Assembly: GCA_032622095.1 (NCBI GenBank)
Contig: CP136065.1
Span: forward strand, 208,300,151 to 208,364,150
From: Siphonodentalium dalli
Lineage: Eukaryota > Mollusca > Scaphopoda > Gadilida > Siphonodentaliidae
DNA length: 64,000 bases
Direction of reading: 5' to 3'
Shown: positions 45,391-57,352 of the stretch, piece after piece
How the letters are laid out: every line of letters begins with the position of its first letter
Position numbering within the stretch: position 1 is the stretch's first letter
Program-made: the position numbers and the translations under genes
Notes under the pieces: model-generated
The model's input: only the letters and a program-made list of their open reading frames with translations
Databases searched by the model: none
What the model was told of the DNA's origin: nothing

Positions 45391-46432
45391 TAAAATATAT
45401 CAAAGATACACAGGTGGCACTGTCTAGATAATATCTAATAAATCAGTTTCACAATGCTATGGGGACAGATATAGTATCCAGTTACAATGCCATGAAGTTC
45501 TCTCTCTCTTGTTAACTAAGAATTGAACAGATTTGAGATTTGCTTATCAGTAAGAGAGACTAGAGATAATCTCTATTATTGATAAAGAAATCTGATATTC
45601 ACTGCTGCACTTTAATAGCTATCTGTTGTTTATTGCATTTCCATAGTGTGTTGACAGTGACTTCTCAGGATTTATCAACTCCAACATACTAGTAGCTCCC
45701 TGGTCTTGCATGGATTTTGGGATTAAAATTAACCCATTCCATAGACACATGATATCTGATAGGCAGATATTAAATTATATCTTTCACTTTGAGCCAGGTT
45801 CAGTAAGGATTTCTTAAAACATTAGAGGAATTGTCTTATTTTGAAATTTCATATATTGCATTCGGGGGTGCAGTATAATAATAATGTTGCTTGTATTCTT
45901 GAGACTGACTTATTGCGTGGGCTTCTAAATCCATATACATGCATTTATAGACTATTTTGATCAGTTCATTAGTGTGATTAAGATCAACCCCTTGCTATCT
46001 CATTTAATAACTCAAATATTTGTCATTGATTATATTATATTTCAAGTCATAGTTTATGATAACACACCCCTAGCCTGTATAGAGAGGGTCATTTGGTTTA
46101 ATTGCTTTAAAATATTAACAAAATTAACCCACCCATTCCATAGACATACAGTATGCTATCCAATGTAATTAATTTAATATCTTCAATCTCATATCCCACC
46201 TCTAGTTATCTCATAATTATGCATTAAAGTATGTTATATCCAATCATTATCAATCATATTTTACTCAATTTTTTTAATATCTTTAACTATTATGTATGGT
46301 TCTTCTGTCTGACTATGGACTGAGCTCTATAAGACTATATATCTAGTTTAAACTGACTTAATAGGTTGGAATCAAATGCCATATCCATGTTCATATGGAA
46401 GGTGCCCAATAAGGCTTATGCCACTTGTGAAC
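45391..46432. other. Intergenic, nothing recognised
   Basis: AT-rich; the phrase aacccattccatagacac and its surroundings occur twice (about 45730 and 46130), an old duplication. Confidence 0.45.
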
Positions 46433-46436
46433 TTAA

Positions 46437-46835
46437 AGGTACTCAATCTGATTTGATGGTCCCCATATCATCAGATTCCAACAACAATTCCGCTTCAGTT
46501 ATCAGAATCGATTAATTGCCCAAAAATAATGCTAACCACAGTCCACTATAGTATAAAATTGCACAAAACCTGTTATTTATCAACATTTTGTACAATGAAA
46601 TTTTGCTGCTTTGTCATATATCTGACACAAAAAAAGCCACTTGATTTTAGAGTTATCCATCTTCATCGACTTTCATACGGCCACTAAATATTCCAGGTGG
46701 TTAAAGATAATGGATTTAAAAAATTGATATCGGCTTACTCTGAATTTGATGAATGGGTTTCTCGATTTGAATAAAATATTTGTTACCCCCGAAAATAAAT
46801 AGTAACTGAGGGGTGCTTAATCGGATCGAGTAGCT
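46437..46835. mobile_element. TTAA-flanked element, single-half relative (399 bp)
   Basis: Left end AGGTACTCAATCTGATTTGA, right end ...ggatcgagtagct, TTAA on both sides (46433-46436, 46836-46839). The body follows one arm of the palindromic element at 38728-39665 in order (atcagattccaaca, cttgattttagagttatcc, gtttctcgatttga) but is not palindromic. Confidence 0.75.
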
Positions 46836-46839
46836 TTAA

Positions 46840-47499
46840 TAGTAAGGTGTGAATTGTTGAAAAGGTTGATGTAAGGATTTATGAAAATAGCTAATCGTTA
46901 TCGCCAAGGTATGGGTTAAACATCTGCCGATCGTGATCGGCCTCTCGTTTATTCTACTATAGGCCCTAACACTGGCCCTAGTTATTTTTTGTTGTCATTC
47001 CAGGGGATTCAACATATTGTTCATCTACTTACCAGCTGTACTCACACAGATGAATAGGCTGGGTTATAAATTTACCAATATAATCACATCATATACTACC
47101 TTTGTTGATTGCTTAGAGTTCAATTTTGCACATGTTTGTTAACAGGCAGTAACATTTAATTTGGTTTTTCAAAGAAGGGACCACTATATAGCGGTTGGTC
47201 GTTTTTACAGAGGGGACCAACATAAAGCTTTGATGTTTTGGGGTGGGTGTCTAAAAATGCAAGAAAGTGTGGGTGGGTGAAAAAAAATGGAAATGTAAAA
47301 AAAAGAACCCCATGTCTCGCAACTTTTATACGCCCCCCCCCCTGTTATAATTAGTTAAAATTTACCACACAATGCTAATTTATCTTCAAGTTGAAGCTTG
47401 ATAATTAATGAGCGTGTGTATATGAGGCGCGTTTATATACTTGAGTGAAAATCAACTCGAGGAAAACTGGCGGATTTTTACGGATTTCCACCATTTTTG
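46840..47499. other. Intergenic, nothing recognised
   Basis: No supported feature apart from a C-run near 47335. Confidence 0.45.
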
Positions 47500-47834
47500 A
47501 GGTGTCGGTGTTGGAAAACTGCCAGACGGATTTTGACAAAATTTTATACTTAGTCTGACTTAGTGGTAATTTTTTCCAGGGAGTGTTTTGGACGGGTCAA
47601 TTCGTGACCCCGAGTTGACCTTCAAAATTATCACATTCAAGGTCAAATCGGGTAAAACCGGATGGATTTCGACGGGTACTTTTGTCGGGTACTTTTGTCA
47701 GGGCCATTTTGGACGGGTCAAATCGTGACCCCACCTGACCTTGACCTTCAAAATGGACAATTCAAGGTCAAATCGCGCAATTCGCCGAAAAGCAGAGGGG
47801 AAACAGCCCGGACGAAGTCGGGTCCACCAGCTAG
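47500..47834 (+). mobile_element. Helitron 3' fragment (type of Helitron 5)
   Basis: From aactgccagacggatttt onward this follows the Helitron at 26104-26680, with repeats of gggagtgttttggacgggtc and gtgacc..tgaccttgaccttc. It ends cagcccggacgaagtcgggt, ccaccagCTAG, then T. The 5' end is missing or too diverged to place. Confidence 0.75.
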
Positions 47835-48460
47835 TACTTATATATTGGGACGGGAGTTTATATATTTTTGTTATGAATTATGTGGACATGTTTTTTAATA
47901 ATAATTTACATGAATAAACTCAAGTTATTACTTTTATGATGACGTTTTGTCGGACATATTTCATGAGATTATTTTAGGTTTATGATATTAAAAGAAAGTT
48001 TATTTGTATGTTTTATGACTGAATATTTTGCATGAATAAATCAAAGTTATTACTTACAAATTGTGTGGTAAATCCAAATATCACGTTCGAGCACTATAAC
48101 TTGAATTATGATTAATGAAGATGCAATGAGAAAAAGTTTCAAAATGTAAAAATGTTTGACAGTTGTTCACACTCTGTTCACGTTGGCACCAAATGTGTTT
48201 ACATAACAGTTGGTGGAATACACAGAGTCGTCTTTCGGATGCTGATATCTCAGTGAAAACTATACGATGTTTGTTAAGATAAGTTTGCTGGGTGCATTTC
48301 TGTTAGGACTTATCAATATTACTGATATCAGTTGTTTGTTTTACCGCATCAGATCTAAAGACATTTAGTCTATATTATATATAGTCCGATCGAACAAACA
48401 ACCACACATAAGGTGAATAAATGTTTCATGTTTACTAAAAAGTAACAAACTAATTACGCT
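47835..48460. other. Probable intron or intergenic, nothing recognised
   Basis: AT-rich sequence directly downstream (minus-strand sense) of the donor of the exon at 48469-48821. Confidence 0.45.
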
Positions 48461-48468
48461 ATACTTAC

Positions 48469-48821
48469 TTGAGTTGTTTAGCCAGACAACAAAATCTATG
48501 GATCCATTGAGGTCCTTGCCGTGATGTTGTGCTCTTAATGCCCTTCATACTTCTTACTGCAGGCCGTCTACTATCCCCAGAAGAATGAAAAGTTGAACTT
48601 GAAGTTGAACTCGGATTACTGCTACTACTAGTACGAGTACTACTATTAACAGTTGATTGTAGATCTACAGTTGGTTGTACAAATGGTAAAGTTGATGGTT
48701 GAGCAACCGTCGGTTGGACGGATTGTAAAGTTGATGGTAGAGCAACCGTTGGTTGGACGGATGGCGACAGTGACTCCGCTGCTCTCCTTAAAAATTCTGC
48801 CGCTCGTCTCTGTTCATCCAT
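48469..48821 (-). CDS. Likely first coding exon of an uncharacterised gene
   Basis: ATG at 48821 (preceded in frame by taa two codons upstream) opens a frame of 117 codons plus two bases, ending at a strong donor (actcaa|gtaagtat). The peptide starts MDEQRRAAEFLRRAAESL, a predicted amphipathic helix. Then come three degenerate 13-residue repeats (VQPTVALPSTLQS-like), a Ser/Thr-rich stretch, and RQGPQWIHRFCCLA. The W.H.FCCLA motif recalls, from memory, the N-termini of uncharacterised bivalve proteins that also contain the GGFE.LR/RPIQ.DL segment seen at 21465-21699. The donor phase matches that exon. The function is unknown; nothing in it suggests an enzyme. Confidence 0.6.
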
Positions 48822-48868
48822 CTTTTAGAAATTCCCCGCCATACAAACGACCAGTTTCCGATCAGAAC

Positions 48869-49183
48869 GGTTGACGATTATCGCAACACGATAGGGGAAC
48901 ACTCCGACGTTCGTACTCAGATATCACCAATTTTTGTACCTAACTTGCCTGTCTTCGGTTTCACTGGAAAATGGCTAATTTGATTCTGTTTGTCGGTATA
49001 TTTATATTTATTACCTCATTTATTATTCTTTTTCATAAACATAAATAAAACAAAACGAAGATGGTATGTTTAAAATTTCTTAACCATGAAATTGGCGATA
49101 AGTTGTTATCAGAGTACGTTATATTTGTGATAGTTACGTTACGCACAATGTGTTCCCCTATCGTATTGCGATAATCACTAACC
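48869..49183. mobile_element. MULE-like MITE with 9-bp duplication, upstream of the exon
   Basis: Thirty-four-bp inverted ends: GGTTGACGATTATCGCAACA / GGTTAGTGATTATCGCAATA, continuing through cgataggggaacac. Flanks GATCAGAAC and GGTCAGAAC match at 8 of 9 positions. The 315-bp interior has no coding capacity. Nine-bp duplications are typical of Mutator-like elements. It lies 48 bp upstream of the ATG of the exon at 48469-48821, in its likely promoter or 5' UTR. Confidence 0.72.
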
Positions 49184-49297
49184 GGTCAGAACAGCCTAAT
49201 AATGTCGTAATTTTCAAGGGATCGTTCATTGTCAAAATATTCACGCGGCATGATTGCAGCGACGCCTTTCGTTACAATTGTTATAGAAATACAGGCG

Positions 49298-49809
49298 GGT
49301 TATTAGGGTCACAATTACAACTTCCAGAATCCATTTTATGTTTGTTTTAATTTTTGCCTTTCAATTCTGAGATCCGTTTTATGCTCATTTCAATTTCAAC
49401 TTTTTAAATATAATATTTTAATTCAAACATTATACCTTTTATTAGTTGATTTGTGTTTAGCTTCTTATTTTAGAGTTCATTAAATTAAAATATTAAAATA
49501 AAAATGTTAAGTTAGAATTAAAATATTAAGTTGGAGTTGAAATAATGAGTTAGAATTGAAATATTAAGTTGAAATTAAAATCTTAAGTTAGAATTAGAAT
49601 GTTAAGTTAGAACTAAAATGTAAAGTTAGAATGTACATAGAATGTAAATAGAATGTAAATAGAATTAAAATATAAGAATTAAAATGTTAAGTTAGAATTA
49701 AAATGTTAAGTTAGAATTAAAATATTAAGTAAGAATTAAAATGTTAAGTTAGAATTAAAATATTAAGTAAGAATTAAAATGTGAAGTTAGGATTGTGACC
49801 ATAATAACC
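49298..49809. mobile_element. AT-rich TIR element, second copy (512 bp)
   Basis: GGTTATTAGGGTCACAAT at the left and its near complement ATTGTGACCATAATAACC at the right. The interior is dominated by degenerate agttagaattaaaatgtta units and atagaatgtaaatagaatg. Same family as 23512-26791 but without Helitrons. The right end directly abuts the LINE fragment. Confidence 0.72.
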
Positions 49810-49811
49810 CT

Positions 49812-52143
49812 CCATACATCCAAGGCCACCGGACCTGACCTCATTCCTGCAAGATTTCTGAGAGATGGTGCCCATATCCTTGCTTCTCCTCTGACTCATA
49901 TTATAAATTTATCGATCCATCTGGGCCAGGTCCCAAATGAATTGAAAATGGCCAGGGTTGTACCCATATACAAGAAGGGTGACAAGGCACAGGCTGGAAA
50001 TTATCGTCCCGTATCAGTGCTAAATTTAGTATCCAAAGTTCTAGAGAAAATCGTTTACAAATTGAAATATATCTAACAAATGCAGAACTTCTATATGGCC
50101 ATCAATCAGGCTTCAGACCTGGTTACTCCACAGATACTTGTCTCCTATATCTCACTGACCACATTCGTCAGGAAATGGACAAAGGAAATATGACAGGAAT
50201 GGTTCTAATTGATCTTCAGTAAGGCTTTTGATACCGTCGACCATGAAATTTTACTGTCAAAACTTAGTGCAATTGGATTTGATAAAATATCTCTGACATG
50301 GATGGAGTCTTATTTAACAAATAGAATGCAAGCAGTAGATATATATGGTACTCTATCCAAATTTGAACGTATCACCTGTGGAGTCCCTCAAGGGTCAATC
50401 TTAGGCCCCCTTCTTTTCCTACTCCTTCTTTTCCTACTCTATGTGAACGATGCTAGCCAGGCTGTGGATTGTCACCTCGTTATATATGCGGATGACTCTG
50501 CCCTTTTGGTTTCAGGTTGTGATGTCCGCGCTATTGAGCAGAGGCTCAGTTCAGAAATGAATAAAATGAAATTATGGTTGGTTGACAACAAATTGTCCTT
50601 ACATTTAGGGAAAACAGAATCAATTCTGTTTGGGTCTGGAAAGAAACTTGTAAAACACTCTGAACTGAGCTAGGGTCTGCTGCGATGGCGTTGACATCGC
50701 ACCAACTAAATATGTTAAATATTTGGGGGTGTTCCTGGATCAGAGGATTAATGGTGAAATGATGGCAGAGCATGTTCTAACTTCTAAGTAAGGTAAATGC
50801 AAAACTGAAATTTTGTACAGAAAAGCTAACTATCTGAATGAAAAATGCAGAAAACTTCTAATTAATGCTCTTATTCAATGTCATTTTGACTACTCAAGTG
50901 GTTTTTGGTTCTCTAGTCTGACAGTAAAAACCAAAAAGCGTCTTCAAGCATCTCAAAACAGACTTGTCAGATTTATCACGAAACTAGATCGCATGACTCA
51001 TATTGGTTATAATGAATGTAAACGTGTTAAATGGCTTCCAGTGAGTGATAGGGTAGACTTCAGAAAAATACTGATGGTACTAAAAATCTCGGAAAGAAAG
51101 CTCCAGCATATTTAGATAATAATTTTGTATTAGCTAGTACTCATTGTACATATGTAACTCGTTCAGGGACCCTGAAATATTAATTACCCTCTGTAAAATC
51201 CAAGGGCATCCACAGTTTCTATTATACAGGAGCGAAACTGTGGAATGGTCTAGATAAAGTATACCATACTCGTAACCCATTTGATCTCAAACACTGGACA
51301 TTTTGCATTAAACATCACCTACTAGAGAAATTGATGAAAAGAGAAGAAAATCCATTTGCTTTTTACTAGGAACAATCTATTTTATCATCTTTTAACTAGA
51401 ATGTTCTCAATACAGCAGTTCAACTTATATTGTAATGTACGATGACAGTATTTGGCCAGTTGCATATATTGTCACTGCTGCCTGTATTTCGAGTTTCCAT
51501 CTTTCGGTCATGGACAGACCAGTCCAAAGCCGGCCATACATGGCAGTAGTGTGTATATGCAGGTGGCGAAGGGCTGTTGAAGTTGCATTACTTGTGTATT
51601 GACTTATTTTATCAGCTTTTCCTCTCCATATAAGTCTCGTTCTGAAATGGCTTTTATTTTATTTTATTTATATTTTAAATACTTTTATACATTGTGCTCC
51701 GAAGTTTAGAACTTCACTCACTGCCCATGTGCCGAAAGCCACCAGGGACCGCAATGGAATTAAGCTCTCATTTAGAGAACTTTTTGCGTTATCCCTGATG
51801 GTCTCAGGTCACGTGAGTATTTCTATTTTTATACAGATTTCTGCCACATAATTTACCTTATATTCTGACGGCAACCTCTATAAAATAAAATGAATTAATT
51901 CTTGAGAAAATTTATATATTCTCTTATATATCAATTATTTACACAGTCTGAACTCTAACTGTCTCATCAGAAGTTCAGAACCCAACATATAACATATTTA
52001 TATTTAATATAAACTATTATAATTATAATATATATATACTGTTGTGTATTATATTGATTCAACTTGTAAACATACCCATAGTATGTATTCATGTACACAT
52101 GTATAACCTGAACTATCAAAATAAATCTAATCTAATCTAATCA
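49812..52143 (+). pseudogene. Decayed LINE with reverse transcriptase (CR1/jockey-like)
   Basis: A 5'-truncated non-LTR retrotransposon; the intact enzyme would reverse-transcribe its own RNA at a nicked target. RT motifs in order: ATGPDLIPARFLRDGA, VVPIYKKGDKAQAGNYRPVS, GHQSGFRPGYSTDTC, KAFDTVDHEIL, GVPQGSILGPLLF, YADDSALL with the catalytic DD, and KYLGVFLDQ. It continues with AELIQCHFDYSS-like sequence (ALIQCHFDYSS) and, near 51240, GAKLWNGLDKVYHTRNP to a stop near 51369. Frameshifts lie near 50070 and 50220 and in 50670-50790. A 15-bp in-frame duplication (50410-50439) lengthens LLFLL before YVND. The 3' UTR ends in aatctaatctaatc at 52143, a LINE-type tail. Endonuclease and ORF1 are missing. 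Confidence 0.88.
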
Positions 52144-54955
52144 TGTCGCCATATTTGTTTATGAACGAAATAGTTATCACGTGGGCTATCGGCTGTCCCC
52201 GTGAGATCACAGGTAAAAGTTGGTTTTGGAAACGGACCACTTTCCGGGGACCGGGAATTGTCAGACAATTGTGAGTGTACATTCCGGTATGATCGCAAGG
52301 GCAAAGAAATAGTAAACATAACATTTTTAAAAGACTTTATATATAATATCTCTTCTTCTTGTTGTTCTTAGTTATTCATCGCATATCAGTGTCGCCCGAC
52401 TCCGTCTGTATGCATATACTCCTGAAAAATGTTAACATTTATAACAGAACACTGATATGAGCGAACAATTTTGATACCCGGAAGTATAATGATTTGTGTT
52501 GTCGGGCCGGAACAGTACACAAACTAGTTTGCTAACAGTTACAATTCATAACCGAAATCATATCGTAGTTTGTGTGTATACAATGAACAAATGGACCGTA
52601 TTTCTTGAAAAGTAGGCCTATACATTCCAAATTATGTGCCCTGCTTCCTTGGTGTCCGTTATTTCGTTAGATTTACGGTAAAGTTAAAAATAAATTTATC
52701 CAAATTTAACAGATGTTCACTGGAACTGTTTAAATTGTTTCTTGTTCCAAAATATTGTACAATAAAGAATTGTCATGGTCAAATACAATAAAAACACGCC
52801 ATGCCGTGATGTTGACAAGAAATGAGTTATCGGAAATTTCGCGATTAAAAACATACATATACATTATAATAAACTACTTGCTTATGTAATAATAGCAATG
52901 TGCCATTTTTGCATTTAAATTCTGCAGTGAGACAAATTGAACAGTTTAAACCGAATCGCCACTTTTGCATCGACATTTTCAATAAGAAATAGTTCATCAT
53001 GCCATGTGTCGATACATCACTTGATTATCAGCCTCAGCGGTGGTTCCAGGCAGGTATGTATCGACACTTCATCGTGATAACCTCTATTTAATATGTGATG
53101 CTGAGGCAGACTTACTGGCAGATATGGGCTCCATATCTGGGTATCCAAAACTGAAAACAATTCCACTTGGTTCTACCCATAATTTCTTCCCAAGCAAATC
53201 CGCCAACCCCCTGCTTGGTGTGGTCACAATATAAATGAATATAGCTGACGAATATGAGTAAAGTTAGATTTTTTTGTTATTGTATAAGGTATACAAATTG
53301 AAGTATTACATGTTCCTTTTATTTAATTTTTTTTATATATTTAAAAAAATATATTTTCATACAGTGTTTACATTGTATTGAACTGGTTTTCCATTGTTTT
53401 AAAATTCACACAGGAAGTTGTTGACATTAGACCATACCTCATTAAATTCATTTATTGTTCATTGTTGTTAGTTTATAGTGGATTTTAAGGTCCCAATACA
53501 AAAGTGCTGACAATTTTGAATGTTTCTATCGGTGGCTTTAGTTGGACAAAAATTCAGAATTTGATGCATAAATAAAGTTCCAAAAGTGCTTTCAAAGTCT
53601 ACTTTTGGTTTAAGTTAATATACACAAATAACACATTTGGCGTCCTTGAACAATTTCGCTCGATGAGTCACATCCCTCATTACCAAACTTCATATGGAGT
53701 TTCGGGATGAGCAAAAGATGGGAGCGATAATTCTTTTTTCTAATTCGATTAAAAAAAAAGGCTGCCAGCAGCCATCTTTGATTTCAAATTTGAGTCCATT
53801 GGGACACACAACAGCCCTGTATTTATGGCGGGATCATTTTTGAATTATGGAGGTAATGGGAGGCAAAACAAGTGAGATGGTCTTGTAGCATGAAACTCGA
53901 TTAACGTTAATTTAATGCCACATTGCGAGTGAAAATAGGCTAAATATACAATCGAATTGAAATCGTGGCTTTTTATCGCCATGTATTCGTCGCGAAATGT
54001 TATAAGCAACACACATAATTTCCAGTTGTAAGTTACAAAAAGTTGTAAATTCGCTATTCTGGATTGACTATGATGATCTAGTCTAGCAAGATGACAATAT
54101 CCAAACTATCTTTCTTAATTGTTAATAGTTTATTTACTTAAGAACTCCTTACAAACAAAATAAACATGTGGTAGTGGTCGATTCAGCATAGCAACAGAAT
54201 GTCCCCTATCTTGTAGTTTAGTACTACTATGAGTACTTGAGTTTAGTACTATTAGAACGTCCTATTTTGGGTCTGTTTGGGGCAGCTATCTTGAAGTTCT
54301 TTCTCAAAACTTACTATATTTACTCATTACAATTAATTTAACATCATTACTTCAAGTTAAGTCAGTGTCATTGACTCTTTTGTGTCAGTATATTGGTGGT
54401 CATTCAGGGTCATTCATAAAAATATGCACTCAGATATATTGCCTGATATATTGGGGGATTTACTTTTAGCAGTCTCACTAAAGTTACGCATAGGCCTATC
54501 TCACTTCCATATATTACATCAAAAGAAGTTATATAAAAATTCTATTTCTAGCATCCGAAACTCCACATACAGTTCACCAATATAATTAATCACATTGATA
54601 TGTGACCAATGAAATCTTTATCAGTTTGTTCAATGTTTAGTAGAAATGACAGGGGTTGACCACTCACCCAGCTTATCCATCAGTGAATGGTTGCTAATCA
54701 CAGATAATCTCTATTAACCACCTGCGAAAGTGTGACAAGTCTATTCATTGTCCTTTTAAAATTAAAGTGTCAATGACACTTTAGCTTAACTTGCTCTTAC
54801 TGTATAATTATGATAATTGTCATTCATCGGACGAGTGTAAGAATATCTGTGATAAAATGCCTTTTGGTGTCGATGTTAACCTCCTTGATGTCTGCAGATT
54901 ATGACATTAACTTCTGTGACAAGAGCATGTCGAGATAAAAAAATTTGATGCAGGG
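52144..54955. other. Intergenic, one inverted repeat near 53005-53110
   Basis: No supported gene. gtgtcgatacat (53006) pairs with atgtatcgacac (53055), and gcctcagc (53031) with gctgaggc (53100), forming a nested hairpin with tga...ttatca arms. Otherwise nothing is seen. Confidence 0.45.
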
Positions 54956-54959
54956 CCAA

Positions 54960-55230
54960 AATCACTCGTTCTCATCTACATGACAATGTAAAATTTCATG
55001 ATGATTGGATGAAAGATGTGGGCTGTAGCCCGTGCTAAAGGAAATGTTAACAGACGGACAGACCCACAGACGTCGCATGATGGCAATAGCTCACTTGACT
55101 AAGTCAAGTTAAGCTAAAAAATGGCTCGGCTCTCATGTGTATGTTTCATGTTATGCTTTACTATTATTAGCTCAACTTGACAAAGTCAAGATGAGCTATT
55201 GGCATCCGTCCATCCAGCGTCAACTTTTGG
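54960..55230. repeat. Mollusc dispersed repeat with AGCTCA...AAGTCAAG ends
   Basis: tcacttgactaagtcaagtt followed by aagctaaaaa, then (about 55170) the inverse agctcaacttgacaaagtcaagatgagct. The body includes gacaatgtaaaatttcatga and gtgctaaaggaaatgttaac, like 23000-23170. These are common non-coding repeats of bivalve genomes. Confidence 0.55.
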
Positions 55231-55234
55231 TTTT

Positions 55235-55516
55235 GGCACACCCTACAGGTCACATTTATGAACGGATTCTCTCAAAACTTGCTAGGATTACTTAGTTCCA
55301 TGAGTAGATGGGAACGTGCTATTTTGAGTCCGTTCCGAAATCCAAAGTGGCCACCATGGCTGCCATCTTCAATTTCTTTGGCACACCCTACAGGTCGCAT
55401 TTCTGAATGGATTTTCTCAAAACTTGCTAGGATTACTTAGTACCATGAGTAGATGAGAACGTGCTATTTTGAGTCCGTTCCAAAATCCAAAGTGGCCACC
55501 ATGGCTGCCATCTTTA
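55235..55516 (+). repeat. Two-copy tandem repeat, period 145 bp
   Basis: ggcacaccctacaggtc ... ctcaaaacttgctaggatta ... ccatggctgccatctt occurs twice with few changes. Confidence 0.8.
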
Positions 55517-56060
55517 ATATTGAGCATTCTATGTATACGTTCTACTGTGGAATTTGCTCCAGTTTGTACAGAAGTTTGTATAAAAGTTTGTATAGAAGTT
55601 ATTGTTGAATTGTTCAGCCAGATCGAATGAACGATAAGTCATAGAAAATACACTTGCAGCCAAGGCTGATAGACCAGTGTGTTGTGTTTTGAGCAAACCA
55701 TTTCCGGATGCACGGACGGATGGACGGACGCACGGACGGACACCAGCTATTTTAATATTCCCCCGAAATTTTTGTTCGGGCGACAATCAAACATTAGTCG
55801 ATGACATTGCGTATTGTGACAAATAAGTATAATAGAATATCTAACAAACTGAATGAATATAATTTTAAACACACATAGTCCATGACATTGTTTATACATG
55901 TATGCCATGGAACGAATAAGCGACCCCATCATACAATAGTAAGACTCATTCACATGTTTAATATTTAATGGACATGTACTCTTGGGTGCCAAATAAGTGT
56001 GCTGGCACGTTTATTAATTTTTGAGGAATATGTTGGCCATCACTATTAATTGGTCATCTA
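55517..56060. other. Intergenic, nothing recognised
   Basis: Includes short tandem repeats (gtttgtataaaa, cggacggatgga). The phrase gtactcttgggtgccaaata near 55977 resembles one near 33894 and the ends of the 33658-34590 element. Confidence 0.4.
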
Positions 56061-56457
56061 TCTCATATATATTTTGAAGACCTCTGTCTGTTTGTCTGTC
56101 TGTCTGTATGTTTGTCATTAATACAAATCTACGATTCTCGACCGATCGGGACGAAACTTGGTACGTGTGTGTAGTTTGACCAGGCGGTGGAGGTTGTCGT
56201 ATTGGCGAGCCCGTGCGACGCCCGTGCAGCGCATGCGCAGACGAGATCTCGGAAACGGGTGGAGCTATCGACTTGAAATTTGGTATGTGAATGTATCTCG
56301 CCCCGGATACGAATTTTATCGGGTCGCCGAGCCCGTGCGACGCCAGCTTCGCGCATGCGCAGACCAGATCTCGGAAACGGGTGATGCTAACGACTTGAAA
56401 TTTGGTTTTTGAATAGCCCGGATGAATAGCCCGGACAACGTCGGGCTCATCGGCTAG
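56061..56457 (+). mobile_element. Helitron 6 (397 bp)
   Basis: TCTCATATATATTTTGAAGA after A. Two GC-rich ~121-bp units, then the hairpin gcccggacaacgtcgggc (preceded by a partial copy gcccggatgaata) and CTAG. First of a second tandem group of the same family as 23971-25509. Confidence 0.87.
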
Positions 56458-57086
56458 TCTCATATATATTTTGAAGACCTCTGTCTGTTTGTCTGTCTGT
56501 ATGTTTGTCATTAATACAAATCTACGATTCTCGACCGATCGGGACGAAACTTGGTACGTGTGTGTAGTTTGACCAGGCGGTGAACGTTGTCGTATTGACA
56601 TGCCCGTGCGGCGCCCGCTTCGCGCATGCGCAGACGAGATCTGGAAACGGGTGGAGCTATCGACTTGAAATTTGGTATGTGAATGTATCTTGCCCCGGAT
56701 ACGAATTTTATCGGGTCGCCGAGCCCGTGCGACGCCAGCTTCGCGCATGCGCAGACGAGATCTCGGAAACGGGTGGAGCTATCGACTTGAAATTTGGTAT
56801 GTGAATGTATCTTGCCCCGGATACGAATTGTATCGGGTCGCCGAGCCCGTGCGACGCCAGCTTCGCGCATGCGCAGACCAGATATCGGAAACGGGTAGAG
56901 CTATCGACTTGAAATTTGGTTTTTGAATAGCCCGGACAACGTCGGGCTCATCGTCTACTTGAAATTTGTTTTTTGAATAGCCCGGATGAATAGCCCGGAC
57001 AACGACTTGAAATTTGGTTTTTGAATAGCTATCGACTTGAAATTTGGTTTTTGAATAGCCCGGACAACGTCGGGCTCATCGGCTAG
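56458..57086 (+). mobile_element. Helitron 7 (629 bp) with repeated terminal modules
   Basis: Starts directly after the CTAG of copy 6. Three ~121-bp units, then the end module (cttgaaatttggtttttgaa, gcccggacaac) repeated about four times, once with a defective ctcatcgtCTAC end at about 56950. The final hairpin and CTAG lie at 57083-57086. Confidence 0.86.
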
Positions 57087-57352
57087 TCTCATATATATTT
57101 TGAAGACCTCTGTTTGTTTGTTTGTTTGTCTGTATGTCTGTATGTCATTTATACAAATCTACGATTCTCGACCGATCGGGACGAAACTTGGTACGTGTGT
57201 GTAGTTTGACCAGGCGGTCGTCGTTGTCGTATTGGCGAGCCCGTGCGACGCCCATGCAGCGCATGCGCAGACGAGATCTCGGAAACGGGTGGAGCTATCG
57301 ACTTGAAATTTGGTTTTTGAATAGCCCGGACAACGTCGGGTTCATCGGCTAG
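57087..57352 (+). mobile_element. Helitron 8 (266 bp), minimal copy
   Basis: Complete ends (TCTCATATATATTTTGAAGA, gcccggacaacgtcggg, ttcatcggCTAG) but only a single GC-rich unit, the shortest of the group. Confidence 0.88.

Noticed and set aside
53040-53234. Plus-strand open frame of 64 codons
   Set aside because: Overlaps a hairpin, has no recognisable motif or splice context.
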